A DNA stretch of 7,696 nt from NCBI GenBank assembly GCA_021838765.1, contig JAKCCY010000125.1:1-7696 (forward strand), given 5' to 3'. The notes beneath the pieces were generated by a model. That model saw only the letters and a program-made list of their open reading frames with translations, was not told where the DNA came from and ran no database searches. Every line of letters starts with the position of its first letter. Position 1 is the first letter of the stretch. The translations under genes were made by a program, and so were the position numbers. The stretch is from Nitrospirota bacterium (GTDB lineage: Bacteria > Nitrospirota_A > Leptospirillia > Leptospirillales > Leptospirillaceae). This document shows positions 5,694 to 7,696 of the stretch, in pieces.

Positions 5694-6599
5694 CTAAGGA
5701 GTGAGGGCTAGAAAGCGATTTGGCCCTGTTTCAAGAGCATCATTAATATATGACAAAGATGAGCACGTTGGAACATCAAGATCGTCTGAGAAAATGAATA
5801 CCTCTTTTCCCTTATATACCCGAGAAGCGTTGTACTGTAGATCATAAAGGAAAGCTCGTCTCTCGCTATAGTAATTCAGAATATCGGGAACGCCATCATA
5901 AGAAACAACCCATTTCCGAAATAGTCGATTTTGAATAACCTTCGCAATCCGAGCATGATCATCACTTTCATAGTGGTTCAAATAGAGCCGATGTGATTTT
6001 TCGAAGTATGGTGGATCACAATAAACCAAGGTATTAGCCGGCAAGCTAGGGATGTATTCAAGAATAAATTTTTCTGCATCCCAATTTTGAAGACTTATTG
6101 AATCTCTTCTAGACGCAATGATTTCGATACGGCGAATCAATTCATTTCTTGGAAACCGAGCATCCATCCTCCACGTGCCGTGTTGACCAATCCCACCAAT
6201 TAACCCGCCGGACAACACTCCCGAACGATTGCAACGATTCAAAAACAATGCACTGAATCCCACATCAAGGTCATCATGCTCAGCTGGAGATTGAACTATC
6301 GCTCTTCGCTTTTTCCACTCTTCAACCGTCAAGGAGGCACTAGCGATGCGACGACAAAGCTCGTCTGGGCGAAAAAGAACAGATTTCCAGAAAGCATATA
6401 TTGGAACAGATGAGTCATTAAGATGAATATGGCTAACGTGATTGGAAAGAAGGAGTTCCATAGCAACCCCGGCTCCACCCGCATACGGCTCCACATAATG
6501 ACTACCGATTCCATCGTTTTCAATCAACAGTTCCAGAATAAAAGGAGCGAGACGTTGCTTACCACCTGGATAACGTAGTGGTGTTCGATGCTTGCTCAT
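5694..6599 (-). CDS. DNA adenine N6-methyltransferase, D12 class / Dam family
   Basis: Transfers a methyl group from S-adenosylmethionine to adenine N6 in a specific DNA site. The 301 residues match the family's usual size. RYPGGKQRL (9-17) is the N-terminal FxGGK-type motif, YVEPYAGGAGVAMELL (35-50) is the SAM-binding motif I, LNDSS (60-64) follows, ALFLNRCNRSGVL (117-129) matches the conserved FxLNR region, and CDPPY (194-198) is catalytic motif IV. The target-recognition segment lies between about 70 and 180; the target site cannot be read from sequence. Start ATG 6599 has GGAG 6 bases upstream (6609-6606); a TTG one codon earlier is less likely. No restriction endonuclease is recognisable beside it. 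It lies 55 bases after the ParB-like-family ORF on the same strand, so the two are probably co-transcribed. Composition is AT-rich compared with the pilus genes, consistent with acquisition by transfer. Confidence 0.9.
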   Translation of the reverse strand: MSKHRTPLRYPGGKQRLAPFILELLIENDGIGSHYVEPYAGGAGVAMELLLSNHVSHIHLNDSSVPIYAFWKSVLFRPDELCRRIASASLTVEEWKKRRAIVQSPAEHDDLDVGFSALFLNRCNRSGVLSGGLIGGIGQHGTWRMDARFPRNELIRRIEIIASRRDSISLQNWDAEKFILEYIPSLPANTLVYCDPPYFEKSHRLYLNHYESDDHARIAKVIQNRLFRKWVVSYDGVPDILNYYSERRAFLYDLQYNASRVYKGKEVFIFSDDLDVPTCSSLSYINDALETGPNRFLALTP

Positions 6600-6657
6600 C
6601 AAAAACTCCAGAAAATTTGAGCCACAGGCATTTTGGCATCAAATTGAACATTCTTTC

Positions 6658-7696
6658 TCATTGATTCATCATCTTCAATAGTGGAAAGACATTCCCAAAC
6701 ACTATGGCAATATCACCCACTGTAATCGAAAATTTTGGATTATGAACCAGTTGATTCATCGAAGTTACGGAGAGAATTCCTTCTGGTTTTCCTAACTCAG
6801 TCATGGCACCATGGAGAGCCTTTATCTTTTCTTTTTCAGCTAGTTTCGCTAAGTGATCTTTAATTTCCCTTAAAATATCTACTAATTTTTTATCAGTGCC
6901 ATCTTTTTTTGTATATGAAAGGCCATCGCTTGTCTTATGATCATCACAATAAACCTTGGCTGATATTTCGAACATACTCCGGAGAAGAAAACAAAAAGCA
7001 ATAGGGTTATCTTGTAGTTTCAGTTTTAGTGCTTCATCACGAAGAGCCACAATCTTTTCCCTGTTTTTTCCCCGTGGAACAAACGCCCTTAACTCCCGCT
7101 TCACGGATCGAGGATCATGAGTCGCCACAGCCACTACCTTGTTTTCTGAAGATACCCCTTGGTCAGTAGCTTTTTCCGTCACTTGAGTCTGTCCACCAGT
7201 TCCATTTTGTGTTCCGGCTGATGGATTTTGGGGTGGGGATTTGATATTAGAAGATGTTGGCGTTGATACCGGAAGACCGTACTGGGAGGCAAAATCCTCT
7301 CTCTTGCGGATTATCGGAAAAGTGATTAATGCTAACCCAATGTCTTTGAGAATATTCTCTAATGCATCTCGAAATTGAATCGATGATGGGTAGTTTTTCG
7401 CCAATTCTGCGGCGCTGCCAACACCAAACCGTGCAGATAACTTTTTTATCGATTCATCAAGAACGGTAAGAGGATAATCTCCGGACCAACGTTCTGATTG
7501 CTGAGGTGTGAGATTCTTACCCTCTTTCAGATACTTCTCCAAAAGATCCAACCCAGGCTCGGAAAGCTTATTTACGTTTCTATTGTGGCGTGCTCTGGCC
7601 ACCGCAGTCCATTGGTCTTTTCCAGCTTTTTCACCCTTACCGTGAGCCAGTGTAACTATTTTGTCCACAACTGATTCTTCTGTAATCTCGTAAATC
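6658..7696 (-). CDS. C-terminal part of an uncharacterised protein, possibly ParB-like-domain family (5' end outside window)
   Basis: The frame is open to the right edge (the residues before GTG 7668 read IYEITEESV), so the true start is probably beyond the window. The visible part has three sections, numbered from GTG 7668. Section one (1-130) is mainly helical, with IVTLAHGKGEKAGKDQW and ARARHNRNVN. Section two (about 135-180) is a Ser/Thr/Pro/Gln/Gly-rich linker. Section three (about 187-336) is a helical C-terminal domain with AFCFLLRSMFEISAKVYC (224-241), a Lys-rich coiled stretch near 260-285, and SMNQLVHNP (303-311). The section-one pattern (His near a Gly/Lys turn, then W and an AR motif) recalls what follows the nuclease-fold domain in GNRR-type ParB-like proteins, but that domain itself would be outside the window, so this is inference. 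It precedes the adenine methyltransferase. Alternative: a methyltransferase-associated or defence protein with a HEPN-like C-terminal bundle. Confidence 0.7.
   Translation of the reverse strand, partial: IYEITEESVVDKIVTLAHGKGEKAGKDQWTAVARARHNRNVNKLSEPGLDLLEKYLKEGKNLTPQQSERWSGDYPLTVLDESIKKLSARFGVGSAAELAKNYPSSIQFRDALENILKDIGLALITFPIIRKREDFASQYGLPVSTPTSSNIKSPPQNPSAGTQNGTGGQTQVTEKATDQGVSSENKVVAVATHDPRSVKRELRAFVPRGKNREKIVALRDEALKLKLQDNPIAFCFLLRSMFEISAKVYCDDHKTSDGLSYTKKDGTDKKLVDILREIKDHLAKLAEKEKIKALHGAMTELGKPEGILSVTSMNQLVHNPKFSITVGDIAIVFGNVFPLLKMMNQ

Noticed and set aside
5427..5711. Plus-strand 94-codon frame across the membrane gene start and the gap to the methyltransferase
   Set aside because: No ribosome site or recognisable motif; it lies antisense to better supported genes.
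6571..6652. Short minus-strand frame starting MFNLMPKC upstream of the methyltransferase
   Set aside because: It overlaps the methyltransferase start out of frame and has no convincing ribosome site (GAAAGA is weak and too close).

Overview
The window looks like bacterial DNA from a Gram-negative (two-membrane) organism, because it encodes an outer-membrane secretin and a peptidoglycan-cutting transglycosylase next to a pilus or secretion-type ATPase. I cannot name the species from sequence alone. The GC-rich pilus block, rich in CGG/CCG/GGA-type codons, would fit an acidophile such as Leptospirillum, but that is only an impression.

Left half (about 1-4465, + strand, GC-rich): a tightly packed operon of the R64-like type IVB pilus/secretion kind. 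In order it carries the C-terminal part of a secretin (cut by the window edge), an unannotated 57-residue ORF, a GspE/PilB/PilQ-type assembly ATPase, and a VirB1/PilT-like lytic transglycosylase. Genes abut or overlap by 1-4 bases, so translation is probably coupled. The secretin makes the outer-membrane channel, the ATPase drives pilus assembly from the cytoplasm, and the transglycosylase opens the cell wall for the apparatus.

The outstanding feature is a 349-residue intein with a LAGLIDADG homing endonuclease, inserted inside the Walker A loop of the ATPase (GPTG / intein / SGK). The precursor cannot have a working nucleotide-binding loop until the intein splices out, leaving a 562-residue ATPase. 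After splicing the P-loop would read GPTGSGKNTS, with Asn where the magnesium-binding Thr/Ser is expected. The endonuclease segment is visibly more AT-rich than the splicing domain and the host gene.

Right half (about 4469-7696, - strand, AT-rich): a separate gene group converging on the pilus operon with only 3 bases between the stop codons. Reading in its direction of transcription it holds the C-terminal part of a protein with ParB-like-family resemblance (cut by the right edge), a D12-class/Dam-family DNA adenine methyltransferase, a possible 29-residue peptide, and an unrecognised multi-pass membrane protein. The change in base composition and strand at 4465/4469 suggests an independently acquired accessory cassette. 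A DNA-modification or defence role for it is inference. No RNA genes, CRISPR arrays, insertion sequences or convincing intrinsic terminators were seen, and no gene-free stretch exceeds 300 bases.
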